Source of the DNA: Nocardioides ferulae | GTDB taxonomy: Bacteria > Actinomycetota > Actinomycetes > Propionibacteriales > Nocardioidaceae | Length of the DNA: 64,000 nucleotides | Direction: 5' to 3' | Assembly (NCBI RefSeq): GCF_003660455.1 | Contig: NZ_QZVR01000001.1 | Location: 248,001 to 312,000 of the forward strand | In this document: piece after piece, positions 37,352-45,333 of the stretch | Position numbering within the stretch: the stretch's first letter is position 1 | Layout of the letters: every line of letters starts with the position of its first letter | Program-made: the position numbers and the translations under genes | The notes under the pieces: model-generated | The model's input: only the letters and a program-made list of their open reading frames with translations | Told to the model about the DNA's origin: nothing | Database searches by the model: none

Positions 37352-38314
37352 TCATAGGTGGTGCTTGTAGGTGTCGAAGTCGGCGTCGGGATCGCCGGTG
37401 GGCTCGAAGTGGTCGATGTTCTCCAGCGAGTAGGTCCACTCCTCCTGCGGCTTCCACACCGCCTTGACCCGCATGCCCATCCGCACCTGGTCGGCGGGCA
37501 CGCCCAGGATCAGGTGGAGGATGGCGATGTCGGCGCCGTCGAGCAGCACGTACGCGGAGACGTACGGCGGCGTGATCTTCTGGCCGAGGAACGGCACGTT
37601 CACGATGCAGAACGTCGTGATCGTGCCGGTCTGCGACAGCTCCACCTCCTCGGCGGTGGGCGTGCCGTCGGCCGGGCAGGCGCTGCGCGGCGGCACGTAG
37701 ACCTTGCCGCAACTGGGGCAGCGCTGGCCGAGGATGCGGCCCTCGTTGAGTCCGCGGTAGAACGCCGACTCCTCGGGCGAGGCGGCGTAGAGGTAGTCGA
37801 GGGAGACCGGGGTGACGATGCCGGTGGTCGCCTCGCGGTCGGCGAGCGGTGTCGCGCGGCCGCCGGGCAGGTCGTCGGCGGGCTCGAAGCACTCGATGTC
37901 GGTGATCGCACCGGAGCGCTCCTCGGCCCACCGGACCCGCACCCGCATGCCGGTGACCACGTGGTCGGGGGAGTCGACGTCGAGCGCGTGCAACAGCGGC
38001 GCGTCGGCGCCGTCGAGCGTCACCAGCGCGAAGGCGAACGGGCGGTCGAACGGCTGGTGCTTGACCGGCTCGGGCACCCAGGTCCACGAGGTGACCGTGC
38101 CGGTGTCGGCGACCTCGACCAGGTCGGCGTCGGTCAGTTGCCGGTGGGTGACCGGGTCGTACTCGGGCGGCGGCAGCACCACCCTGCCGTCCGAGGTGCG
38201 CCCGGCGACGAGGGTGCGGTCGCGCAGGCCGGCGAAGAACCGGCCGAGCACCGGTCCGACCGAGCGGGTGTAGTCGAAGGCGACCGTCACGGGGGCTTGC
38301 AGGGTGCGGGACAT
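37352..38314 (-). CDS. Double DUF35/OB-fold protein (Rv3521-like), Ltp partner
   Basis: A 320-residue protein made of two DUF35 (OB-fold) units. The C-terminal unit has the zinc ribbon CPSCGKVYVPPRSACP (about residue 200); the N-terminal unit has lost the zinc Cys residues. DUF35 proteins pair with Ltp/SCP-x thiolases in steroid aldolases and hydratases. ATG 38314 is used because a GTG further up (38332) would lie inside the KstR operator. First gene of the operon with ltp4 and ltp3, divergent from the LLM oxidoreductase, as Rv3520c/Rv3521. Confidence 0.83.
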   Translation of the reverse strand: MSRTLQAPVTVAFDYTRSVGPVLGRFFAGLRDRTLVAGRTSDGRVVLPPPEYDPVTHRQLTDADLVEVADTGTVTSWTWVPEPVKHQPFDRPFAFALVTLDGADAPLLHALDVDSPDHVVTGMRVRVRWAEERSGAITDIECFEPADDLPGGRATPLADREATTGIVTPVSLDYLYAASPEESAFYRGLNEGRILGQRCPSCGKVYVPPRSACPADGTPTAEEVELSQTGTITTFCIVNVPFLGQKITPPYVSAYVLLDGADIAILHLILGVPADQVRMGMRVKAVWKPQEEWTYSLENIDHFEPTGDPDADFDTYKHHL

Positions 38315-38324
38315 GGCTCGGAAT

Positions 38325-38338
38325 TGAAACACGTTCTA
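38325..38338. promoter_or_regulatory. KstR operator between DUF35 operon and LLM gene
   Basis: TGAAACACGTTCTA fits TnnAACnnGTTnnA at all defined positions. It lies 11 bp from the DUF35 gene start and 36 bp from the ATG of the divergent LLM gene, so it can control both. Confidence 0.88.
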
Positions 38339-38373
38339 GTCAGCGGGGCAAGGCGTCTGCCAGGCTGTCGGGC

Positions 38374-39417
38374 ATGAAGCTCGGACTACAGCTGGGGTAC
38401 TGGGGCGCGCAGCCCCCGACAGGCGTCGCGGAGCTGGTCGCCGCCGCCGAGGACGCCGGATTCGACTCGATGTTCACCGCCGAGGCCTGGGGCTCGGACG
38501 CCTTCACGCCGCTGGCCTGGTGGGGGCGCGAGACGTCGCGATTGCGGCTCGGCACCTCGATCGTGCAGATGTCGGGGCGCTCGCCCGCCTCGATCGCGAT
38601 GCACGCGCTCACCCTCGACCACCTCAGCGGTGGCCGGGTGGTGCTCGGCATGGGCGTGAGCGGCCCGCAGGTCGTCGAGGGGTGGTACGGCCAGCCGTTC
38701 GCCAAGCCGCTGGCGCGCACCCGCGAGGTGGTCTCGATCATCCGCCAGGTGCTGGCCCGCGAGGCTCCGGTCACCAACGAGGGTCCCCACTACCCGCTGC
38801 CCTATCGCGGCGAGAACGCCGTTGGTCTCGGCAAGCCGCTCAAGCCGATCGTGCACCCGCTCCGCGCCGACCTGCCGATCTGGCTGGGCGCCGAGGGGCC
38901 GAAGAACGTCGCCCAGACCGCCGAGATCGCCGACGGCTGGATCCCGATCTTCTACACCCCGAAGTCGGCCGGCATGTACCAGCCGTGGCTCGACGAGGGC
39001 TTCGCCCGCCCGGGCGCCCGGCGTACCCGCACCGACTTCGAGATCGCCGCGACCTGTCACCTCGAGATCGTGCCGGACGCCGCCGGGAAGCAGGCGGTGC
39101 TCGACGCGATGAAGCCGTTCGTCGCGCTCTACATGGGCGGCATGGGTGCCAAGGAGCAGAACTTCCACAAGATGGTCTTCGAGCGCATGGGGTACGCCGA
39201 GCTGGCCGACGAGGTGCAGCGGCTCTACCTCGGCGGTGAGAAGGACCGCGCCGCGGCGCTGGTGCCCGACGAGCTGGTCGACGACATGCACATCGTCGGC
39301 ACCGAGTCGGAGGTGCGTGATCGGGTCGCGGCCTGGGAGGAGACCGGCGTGACCACGCTGCTGCTCAGCTGCCGCTCCGCCGACGAGGTGCGCCGGGTGG
39401 CCGAGGTCCTGGCCTGA
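38374..39417 (+). CDS. LLM-class F420-dependent oxidoreductase (Rv3520c-like)
   Basis: A 347-residue luciferase-like monooxygenase-fold protein: MKLGLQLGYWGAQPP at the N-terminus, GFDSMFTAEAWGSDAF, and LGMGVSGPQVVEGWYGQPFAKPLARTRE, the last typical of F420-dependent members. The reaction is unknown; it shares the KstR-controlled divergent promoter with the DUF35-ltp operon, which suggests a redox step in sterol side-chain degradation. Confidence 0.85.
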   Translation: MKLGLQLGYWGAQPPTGVAELVAAAEDAGFDSMFTAEAWGSDAFTPLAWWGRETSRLRLGTSIVQMSGRSPASIAMHALTLDHLSGGRVVLGMGVSGPQVVEGWYGQPFAKPLARTREVVSIIRQVLAREAPVTNEGPHYPLPYRGENAVGLGKPLKPIVHPLRADLPIWLGAEGPKNVAQTAEIADGWIPIFYTPKSAGMYQPWLDEGFARPGARRTRTDFEIAATCHLEIVPDAAGKQAVLDAMKPFVALYMGGMGAKEQNFHKMVFERMGYAELADEVQRLYLGGEKDRAAALVPDELVDDMHIVGTESEVRDRVAAWEETGVTTLLLSCRSADEVRRVAEVLA

Positions 39418-39513
39418 CGCAGGCTGCGCCCCCCCGGGGCGGGCCGGGTGCCACGGTCGAGCCCGGGAGTCGCCCCGGTGACGGTTCCATCCCGAACGCC
39501 CTTCCCTCGGAAG

Positions 39514-39527
39514 TGGAACACGTTCTA
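39514..39527. promoter_or_regulatory. KstR operator upstream of fadD8-like gene
   Basis: TGGAACACGTTCTA fits TnnAACnnGTTnnA. Its last two bases (TA) are also the first two of the TAGTCT -10 box at 39526-39531. Confidence 0.88.
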
Positions 39528-39531
39528 GTCT
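39526..39531 (+). promoter_or_regulatory. Leaderless -10 box of fadD8-like gene
   Basis: TAGTCT, exactly 7 bases, then ATG at 39539. The same operator/-10 fusion occurs before fadD19. Confidence 0.6.
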
Positions 39532-39538
39532 CGGGGCC

Positions 39539-41203
39539 ATGACCGCGACGCCCGTCTCCCAGGCCGCCCGTCCCGCCGACCCCAGCACCGACCCCGCCGC
39601 CAGTGCGGCCGACCCACTGCACCTCGGCACCCACAACGGCCACCTGATGGTGGCCGCGCTGAAGCGCCACCGGGACGCCCCGGTGATGTACCTCGGCGAC
39701 ACCACGCTCACCGGACGCGAGACCGCGGCGCGGATCAGTCAGTACGTCCAGGCGTTCGAGGCGCTCGGTGCCGGCCGCGGCGTGCCGGGGGCACTGCTCG
39801 CGCTCAACCGGCCGGAGGTGCTGTTCATCCTCGGCGCCGGCCAGACCCAGGGCTTCCAGCGCACCTCGCTGCACCCCCTCGGCTCGCTCGACGACCACGC
39901 CTACGTCATCGACGACGCCGGCATCGGCGTGCTGGTGATCGACCCGGTGCCGATGTTCGTCGAGCGGGCGGTCGCGCTGCTCGAACGCTGCCCGGGCCTT
40001 CGCCAGGTGCTCACGATCGGGCCGGTGCCCGCCGAGCTCGAGGGCCGGGCCACCGACCTGGCCGCGACCGCGGCGGCGTACGACCCGAAGCGGCTCGAGG
40101 CGGCGCTGCTGCCGCCCGACCACGTCGTCTCGATCACCTACACCGGCGGCACCACCGGCAAGCCCAAGGGCGTGATCGGCACCTCCCGGGCGATGAACAC
40201 GATGACGCAGATCCAGATGGCCGAGTGGGAGTGGCCCGAGGCGCCACGGTTCCTCATGTGCACCCCGCTCTCGCACGCGGGCGCGGCGTTCTTCGTGCCG
40301 ACCGTGTTGAAGGGTGGCTGCCTCTACGTGCTGCCGAAGTTCGACCCCGCCGAGGTGCTGCGCACGATCGAGGAGCAGAAGATCACCGCCACCATGCTGG
40401 TGCCGGCGATGCTCTACGCGCTGATGGACCACCCCGACTCGCGCACCCGCGACCTGTCCTCGCTCGAGACCGTCTACTACGGCGCCTCGGCGATCAACCC
40501 GGTGCGGCTGCAGGAGGCCATCGACCGGTTCGGCCCGATCTTCGCGCAGTACTACGGCCAGTCCGAGGCGCCGATGGCGATCTCCTACCTCCCGAAGGGC
40601 GACCACGACCCGGCCCGGCTGACCTCGTGCGGCCGGCCGTCCGCGTTCGTGCGCAGCGCGCTGCTAGACGCCGACGGCAACCCGGTGCCGCAGGGCGAGC
40701 CGGGCGAGGTCTGCGTCGCCGGGCCTCTGGTCTGCGACGGCTACTGGCAGCTCCCCGAGGCCACCGAGGAGACCTTCGGCGGCGGCTGGCTGCGCACCGG
40801 CGACGTCGCCCGCGAGGACGAGGACGGCTTCTGGCACATCGTCGACCGCACCAAGGACATGATCGTCACCGGCGGGTTCAACGTGTTCCCCCGCGAGATC
40901 GAGGACGTCATCGCCGAGCACCCCGCCGTCGCCCAGGTCGGCGTGATCGGCGTGCCCGACGAGAAGTGGGGTGAGGCGGTCACCGCGATCGTCGTGCTGC
41001 GCGAGGGCGTCGACCCGGCCGACGAGGCCGCCGTGGCGAGCGTCGCGGCCGAGATCCAGGCGCTGGTCAAGGAGCGCAAGGGCGCCGTGCACGCTCCCAA
41101 GGAGGTGATCGCGGTGACCTCGCTGCCGCTCACCGCCGTCGGCAAGCTCGACAAGAAGGCGCTGCGCAAGCAGTTCTGGACCGGCGACCGCGCGGTCGGC
41201 TGA
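39539..41203 (+). CDS. fadD8: FadD8-like acyl-CoA ligase in the KstR regulon
   Basis: A 554-residue AMP-binding acyl-CoA ligase strongly resembling mycobacterial FadD8 (Rv0551c) through blocks such as THNGHLMVAALKRHR, YYGASAINPVRLQEAIDRFG and AQYYGQSEAPMAISYLPKGD. P-loop ITYTGGTTGKPKGVIG, GWLRTGDVAREDEDGF, and the catalytic C-terminal Lys in VGKLDKKALRK. A KstR box and leaderless promoter precede it, so it likely activates a sterol-derived acid, but the substrate is inferred. Confidence 0.83.
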   Translation: MTATPVSQAARPADPSTDPAASAADPLHLGTHNGHLMVAALKRHRDAPVMYLGDTTLTGRETAARISQYVQAFEALGAGRGVPGALLALNRPEVLFILGAGQTQGFQRTSLHPLGSLDDHAYVIDDAGIGVLVIDPVPMFVERAVALLERCPGLRQVLTIGPVPAELEGRATDLAATAAAYDPKRLEAALLPPDHVVSITYTGGTTGKPKGVIGTSRAMNTMTQIQMAEWEWPEAPRFLMCTPLSHAGAAFFVPTVLKGGCLYVLPKFDPAEVLRTIEEQKITATMLVPAMLYALMDHPDSRTRDLSSLETVYYGASAINPVRLQEAIDRFGPIFAQYYGQSEAPMAISYLPKGDHDPARLTSCGRPSAFVRSALLDADGNPVPQGEPGEVCVAGPLVCDGYWQLPEATEETFGGGWLRTGDVAREDEDGFWHIVDRTKDMIVTGGFNVFPREIEDVIAEHPAVAQVGVIGVPDEKWGEAVTAIVVLREGVDPADEAAVASVAAEIQALVKERKGAVHAPKEVIAVTSLPLTAVGKLDKKALRKQFWTGDRAVG

Positions 41204-41274
41204 TCGGGTACGCCGCGCCGGGAGGCGCCGGGTCGGTCTCTGCCGGGTGGTGGGCGGCTGCACGATGGTGTGGC

Positions 41275-41358
41275 TTCATCAAGGGATGCAGGTCAACCCG
41301 CACTTCCCCGGGCGAACCCGGCTAGGGAAGTGAAGGTTCGTCTGCATACCTTGATGAA
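41275..41358. repeat. Large imperfect hairpin between convergent genes
   Basis: Two 34-bp arms (41275-41308 and 41325-41358) are inverted copies differing at six positions; both contain TTCATCAAGG and CACTTCCC in the same register. The loop carries a smaller perfect hairpin CCGGG-CGAA-CCCGG (308-321 of the same kilobase). It lies between fadD8 and lemA, which converge. A terminator, structured RNA or miniature transposable remnant are all possible. Confidence 0.8.
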
Positions 41359-41394
41359 ACGACAGGGGGGCGCGGCAGCGAGGGCCGCGCGAGG

Positions 41395-42000
41395 TCACGC
41401 CAGAGGCGGCGGCCCGCCGCCGGGCAGACCGCCGACCCCCGGCACGGCCCGGGCGGCCGGGTCGCGCAGCTCGAAGAAGTCGCGTCCGGTGAACCCGAAC
41501 GCCGAGCCGACCAGGTTCGACGGGAAGGTGCCGAGTCGGGTGTTGTAGGCCCGCACGTTGCCGTTGTAGAAGCGGCGGGCGGCGGCGATCCGGTCCTCGG
41601 TGAGGGTGAGCTCCTTCTGGAGCATCGCGAAGTGCTGATCGGCCTTGAGCTGCGGGTAGGCCTCGGCGCGCACCAGCAGCTGGGCGAGGGTGCCGCCGAG
41701 GGCGTCCTCGTAGGCCTGTCGCCGCATGGGGCGGTCGGCCTGGTGCGCCGCGGCCGACTCCCGGGCGCGGACCAGCGCCTCGAGCAGCGTGCGCTCGTGC
41801 GCGGCGTACCCCTTCACGGTCTCGACCAGGTTCGGCACCAGCTCGTGGCGCCGGGTCAGCTCGACGTCGATGCCGCCCCAGGCCTCGTCGACCAGGGTGC
41901 GCTGCCGCACGAAGCGGTTGTACATCACCACGAGGCTGAGCAGCAGCACCAGCGTCGCGACACCGAGCAGGAGGAGCAGGAGCGTGAGCAGCTCGATCAT
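41395..42000 (-). CDS. lemA: LemA family membrane protein
   Basis: A 201-residue LemA protein: one N-terminal transmembrane helix (LLTLLLLLLGVATLVLLLSL), then the helical domain with VDEAWGGIDVELTRRHELVPNLVETVKGYAAHE, the family signature split here by normal positions, and FYNGNVRAYNTRLGTFPSNLV near the end, with a short Gly/Pro tail. Function of LemA is poorly defined (membrane stress). The gene overlaps the upstream DUF3137-like gene by 4 bp, a common pairing. Confidence 0.9.
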   Translation of the reverse strand: MIELLTLLLLLLGVATLVLLLSLVVMYNRFVRQRTLVDEAWGGIDVELTRRHELVPNLVETVKGYAAHERTLLEALVRARESAAAHQADRPMRRQAYEDALGGTLAQLLVRAEAYPQLKADQHFAMLQKELTLTEDRIAAARRFYNGNVRAYNTRLGTFPSNLVGSAFGFTGRDFFELRDPAARAVPGVGGLPGGGPPPLA

Positions 42001-42707
42001 GGCCGGCCTCCTGCCAGTCCGCGCCACACGAACTCGGGGATCGCGTCGAGCACGGCGTCCATCATGTGCAGCTTGGCGTCGATCGACTGGGGGGTCTGCT
42101 GGCCACGGGTGACGACCAGCATCGAGTCACCGGCGAAGCGCCAGCCGCGGTCGGGCCAGTGCAGCAGCAGCTCCATCATCTGCGGGTGCAGCACGTCGGA
42201 GGCGAACCGCCGGTCGGGGCAGCGGACGGTGAAGGCCCGGTTGAACTGCTCGGACTCGAGCTCGATGTCGGAGTTGGTGAGCCGGCCCACGACCCGGCCG
42301 AACATGTTCTCCGGCGAGACCGAGAGCGCGGGCGCCGTCACGCCGAGGTGCAGCGCCACCACGGCGTAGCGATAGGTGGTGGTCTTCCGGTCGTCACCGG
42401 TGCCGCTGCTCTCCTTGTAGGAGTAGTCGAACGCCACGAAGGCCCGGCCGTCGTGGGTGCCGCGCAGCACGTGGCTGACCGTGCGGGCGTAGCCACTGCG
42501 GAACGGGGAGCCGTCGAAGCGGCCGACCAGGCCGCGGTCCGAGCGCGCGTAGGCGAGGCCGCGGGCGGCGGCGTACGCCGTCAGCGTCTGCACCCGCTGC
42601 TTCTCGGCGCGGTGGCTGAGCACGATCAGCACCACGATCAGGGCGACGAACCCGGCGAACGCCAGGAAGAAGATGCCCCCGCCTGCCAACCCGAGTACGG
42701 CTTCCAC
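41997..42707 (-). CDS. DUF3137-like membrane protein paired with LemA
   Basis: About 236 residues: one N-terminal transmembrane helix (IFFLAFAGFVALIVVLIVL) followed by a soluble domain with GLVGRFDGSPF, HDGRAFVAFDYSYKE and FAGDSMLVV, similar to DUF3137-type partners of LemA. GTG 42707 is chosen because TACGGT lies exactly 7 bases upstream; a GTG at 42716 would add three residues. Stop overlaps the lemA start (ATGA). Confidence 0.72.
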   Translation of the reverse strand: MEAVLGLAGGGIFFLAFAGFVALIVVLIVLSHRAEKQRVQTLTAYAAARGLAYARSDRGLVGRFDGSPFRSGYARTVSHVLRGTHDGRAFVAFDYSYKESSGTGDDRKTTTYRYAVVALHLGVTAPALSVSPENMFGRVVGRLTNSDIELESEQFNRAFTVRCPDRRFASDVLHPQMMELLLHWPDRGWRFAGDSMLVVTRGQQTPQSIDAKLHMMDAVLDAIPEFVWRGLAGGRP

Positions 42708-42714
42708 GACGCCC

Positions 42715-42720
42715 ACCGTA
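42715..42720 (-). promoter_or_regulatory. Leaderless -10 box for the DUF3137-like/lemA operon
   Basis: TACGGT on the minus strand, 7-base spacer, GTG at 42707. Confidence 0.5.
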
Positions 42721-42743
42721 GACGGCGCGGCCGCCGCGACGGG

Positions 42744-43580
42744 TCAGGACCCGGTGAACCGGGGGGCGCGCTTCTCGGCGAAGGCCCGGGGGCCCTCCTT
42801 GGCGTCGTCGGAGGCGAACACGGCCATGCCGACCCTGGCGTCGTCGGCCCAGCAGTCCTCCTCGTGCCGGCCCTCGGAGTCGCGCACGGTGCGCAGGATC
42901 GCCTGCACCGCAAGCGGTCCGTTGGCGCAGATCAGGTCGGCGATCTCGTGGGCCTTGGCGAGCGCCTGGCCGTCGGGGACGACGTGGCCGATCAAGCCGA
43001 TCTCCTTGGCCTCGGGGGCCTTGATGTGCCGGCCGGTCAGCAGGAGGTCCAGCGCGACCGTGTAGGGGATCTGCCGGGGGAGTCGCACCGCGGAGCCGCC
43101 CATCGGGTAGAGGCTCCACTTGGCCTCGGAGATGCCGAAGCGCGCGGACTCGCCGGCGACCCGGATGTCGGTGCCCTGCAGGATCTCGGTGCCGCCGGCG
43201 ATCGCGGCGCCCTCCACCGCGGCGATCAGCGGCTTCTTGAGCCGGAACCCCTTGAGCAGCCCCTTGATCGACGACGGGTCGAAACCCGAGGAGAAACTGT
43301 CGCTCGGGGAGCGATTGGTGGCGGCCTTGAGGTCCATGCCGGAGCAGAACGCGCCGCCGGCGCCGGTGAGGATGCAGACGCGGATCGAGTCGTCGTCGTT
43401 CACCCGGTCCCAGGCCTGCTCCATGATCGCGAGCATCTCGCCGGACAGGGCGTTGCGCGACTCGGGCCGGTTCATGGTGACCACGAGCTTGTGGCCGTCC
43501 TGCTCGACCAGGCAGTGGGGGGCGTCGGCCTCCTCCGGCGTGGCGGAGGGGGGCGCGGCGGGGTCCGAGGTTGCGGTCAT
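42744..43580 (-). CDS. echA19: EchA19, enoyl-CoA hydratase of the sterol side chain
   Basis: A 278-residue crotonase. The oxyanion-hole segments are [15 protein letters not shown] and [19 protein letters not shown]; the second catalytic Glu is in [13 protein letters not shown]. EchA19 in mycobacteria hydrates steroid enoyl-CoAs. It is divergent from fadD19 across a 47-bp region, as Rv3516 is from Rv3515c. ATG 43580 has TAGGCT 7 bases upstream, and a KstR box lies in the same short region. Confidence 0.9.
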   Translation of the reverse strand: MTATSDPAAPPSATPEEADAPHCLVEQDGHKLVVTMNRPESRNALSGEMLAIMEQAWDRVNDDDSIRVCILTGAGGAFCSGMDLKAATNRSPSDSFSSGFDPSSIKGLLKGFRLKKPLIAAVEGAAIAGGTEILQGTDIRVAGESARFGISEAKWSLYPMGGSAVRLPRQIPYTVALDLLLTGRHIKAPEAKEIGLIGHVVPDGQALAKAHEIADLICANGPLAVQAILRTVRDSEGRHEEDCWADDARVGMAVFASDDAKEGPRAFAEKRAPRFTGS

Positions 43581-43587
43581 GGACGGC

Positions 43588-43593
43588 AGCCTA
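43588..43593 (-). promoter_or_regulatory. Leaderless -10 box of echA19
   Basis: TAGGCT on the minus strand, 7-base spacer, ATG at 43580. It lies within 10 bp of the KstR box. Confidence 0.55.
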
Positions 43594-43602
43594 GCCAAGA
43601 AC

Positions 43603-43616
43603 GAGAACGTGTTCTA
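43603..43616. promoter_or_regulatory. KstR operator between echA19 and fadD19
   Basis: GAGAACGTGTTCTA has the AACnnGTT core and terminal A; only the first T of the consensus is missing. It lies between two leaderless -10 boxes facing opposite ways, so one site can shut both promoters. Confidence 0.82.
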
Positions 43617-43620
43617 GTCT
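43615..43620 (+). promoter_or_regulatory. Leaderless -10 box of fadD19
   Basis: TAGTCT, 7 bases, GTG at 43628; the first two bases belong to the KstR operator. Confidence 0.6.
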
Positions 43621-43627
43621 CGCCGCC

Positions 43628-45277
43628 GTGGCCCTGAACATCGCAGACCTCTTCGAGCACGCCGTCGACGCCGCCCCCGAGAACCTCGCGCTGAAGGTGG
43701 GGGAGCGCTCGGTCACCTACGCCGAGCTGGAGGCCCAGGCCAACCGGCTGGCCCACTACCTGGCCGGCCAGGGCATCGGCCACGGCGACCACGTGGCGAT
43801 CTACGCGAAGAACAGCATCGAGCACGTCGTGGCCGTGCTCGCGGTCGTGAAGCTGCGGGCGGTGTCGATCAACGTCAACTACCGCTACGTCGAGAGCGAG
43901 CTCAACTACCTCTTCGACAACGCCGACGTCGTCGCGGTGCTCCACGAGCGCACCTACGCGCCGATGGTCGCCGCGTGCTTCCCCCAGCACGACCGACTGC
44001 GCGTGGCGGTCGCCCTCCCCGACGCCCTCGACCCCGACGACGCCTCCGACGTGTCGTCGTTCGGCGGCGTGCTGTGGGACGACGCGCTCGCCGGCCAGAG
44101 CGAGGAGCGCGACTTCGGTCCGCGCAGCGCCGACGACCTGCACATCATCTACACCGGCGGCACCACCGGCTTCCCCAAGGGCGTGATGTGGCGCCACGAG
44201 GACTTCTGGCGGGTGCTCGGCGGCGGCATCGACTTCTACACCGGCGAGCCGCTCGAGGAGTACGACCAGTCCAAGCAGGCCACCGACCCGCGCATGGTCA
44301 CCTTCCCGCTCAGCCCGCTGATGCACGGCGGTGCCCAGGCCGGGCTGCTGATGCACCTGTTCGCGGGCCACCTCACCGTGCTCGAGCCGAAGTTCGACCC
44401 GGTGCGCACCTGGGAGGTCATCGAGCGCGAGAAGGTGCAGCTGATCTTCATGACCGGCGACGCGATGGCCCGGCCGCTGATCGAGGCCTACGAGGCGAAG
44501 GCCGCGACCGGCACGCCGTACGACGCCTCCGGCCTGTTCGCGATCTCCAGCAGCGCGGCCATCTTCAGCCCCCAGGTCAAGGAGCGGTGGATGACGGCGT
44601 TCCCGAACGCGATCTTCACCGACTCCGTCGGCGCCAGCGAGACCGGCTTCCAGGGCACCGGCATCCAGGAGAAGGGCAACCTCAGCTCCGACGGGCCCGT
44701 GATCGCGCTCGGCCCGAACAGCGTGGTCATCGACGACACCGGCCACGTGCTCGACCCGGCCACCGACATCGGCAAGACCGGACGCCTCGGACGCGGCGGC
44801 AACGTGCCGGTGGGCTACTACAAGGACCCCGAGAAGTCCGCCCGCACGTTCCTCGAGATCGAGGGGTCGCGCTACTCCGTGCCCGGCGACTTTGCCCGGA
44901 TCGAGGAGGGCGGCAAGGTCACGCTCCTGGGCCGCGGCTCGAACTGCATCAACACCGGTGGCGAGAAGGTCTTCCCCGAAGAGGTCGAGATGGCGATCAA
45001 GGGTCACCCCGACATCTACGACGTGCTGGTGGTCGGCGTGCCCGACGAGAAGTACGGCCAGTCGGTCACCGCGGTGATCCAGCCCCGCGACGGGGCGACG
45101 GTCGAGCTGGAGGAGCTGCGCGGCTACCTGCGCGCCCACCTGTCCGGCTACAAGCTGCCCCGCGCCATGGCGCTGGTCGACCAGATCCCGCGCAACGCCA
45201 CCGGCAAGGCGCAGTACCCCCGCGCCAAGGAGATCGCGATGGCCGCGTTCGCGGACAAGCACCCCACCAAGGTCTGA
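43628..45277 (+). CDS. fadD19: FadD19, steroid C26-oyl-CoA ligase
   Basis: A 549-residue acyl-CoA ligase that activates steroid side-chain carboxylates and in Rhodococcus is needed for C24-branched sterols. P-loop IIYTGGTTGFPKGVMW, FPLSPLMHGGAQAGLLMHL, SVGASETGFQGTGIQEKG, and the C-terminal Lys in NATGKAQYPRAKE. The GTG follows a leaderless -10 fused to a KstR operator. Probably cotranscribed with the NMO-family gene 57 bp downstream. Confidence 0.91.
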   Translation: MALNIADLFEHAVDAAPENLALKVGERSVTYAELEAQANRLAHYLAGQGIGHGDHVAIYAKNSIEHVVAVLAVVKLRAVSINVNYRYVESELNYLFDNADVVAVLHERTYAPMVAACFPQHDRLRVAVALPDALDPDDASDVSSFGGVLWDDALAGQSEERDFGPRSADDLHIIYTGGTTGFPKGVMWRHEDFWRVLGGGIDFYTGEPLEEYDQSKQATDPRMVTFPLSPLMHGGAQAGLLMHLFAGHLTVLEPKFDPVRTWEVIEREKVQLIFMTGDAMARPLIEAYEAKAATGTPYDASGLFAISSSAAIFSPQVKERWMTAFPNAIFTDSVGASETGFQGTGIQEKGNLSSDGPVIALGPNSVVIDDTGHVLDPATDIGKTGRLGRGGNVPVGYYKDPEKSARTFLEIEGSRYSVPGDFARIEEGGKVTLLGRGSNCINTGGEKVFPEEVEMAIKGHPDIYDVLVVGVPDEKYGQSVTAVIQPRDGATVELEELRGYLRAHLSGYKLPRAMALVDQIPRNATGKAQYPRAKEIAMAAFADKHPTKV

Positions 45278-45333
45278 GCGCGAGCCCCGACCCCGCCGAA
45301 ACACGACCCCGAACCGACTGGAGCAGCCCTCCC

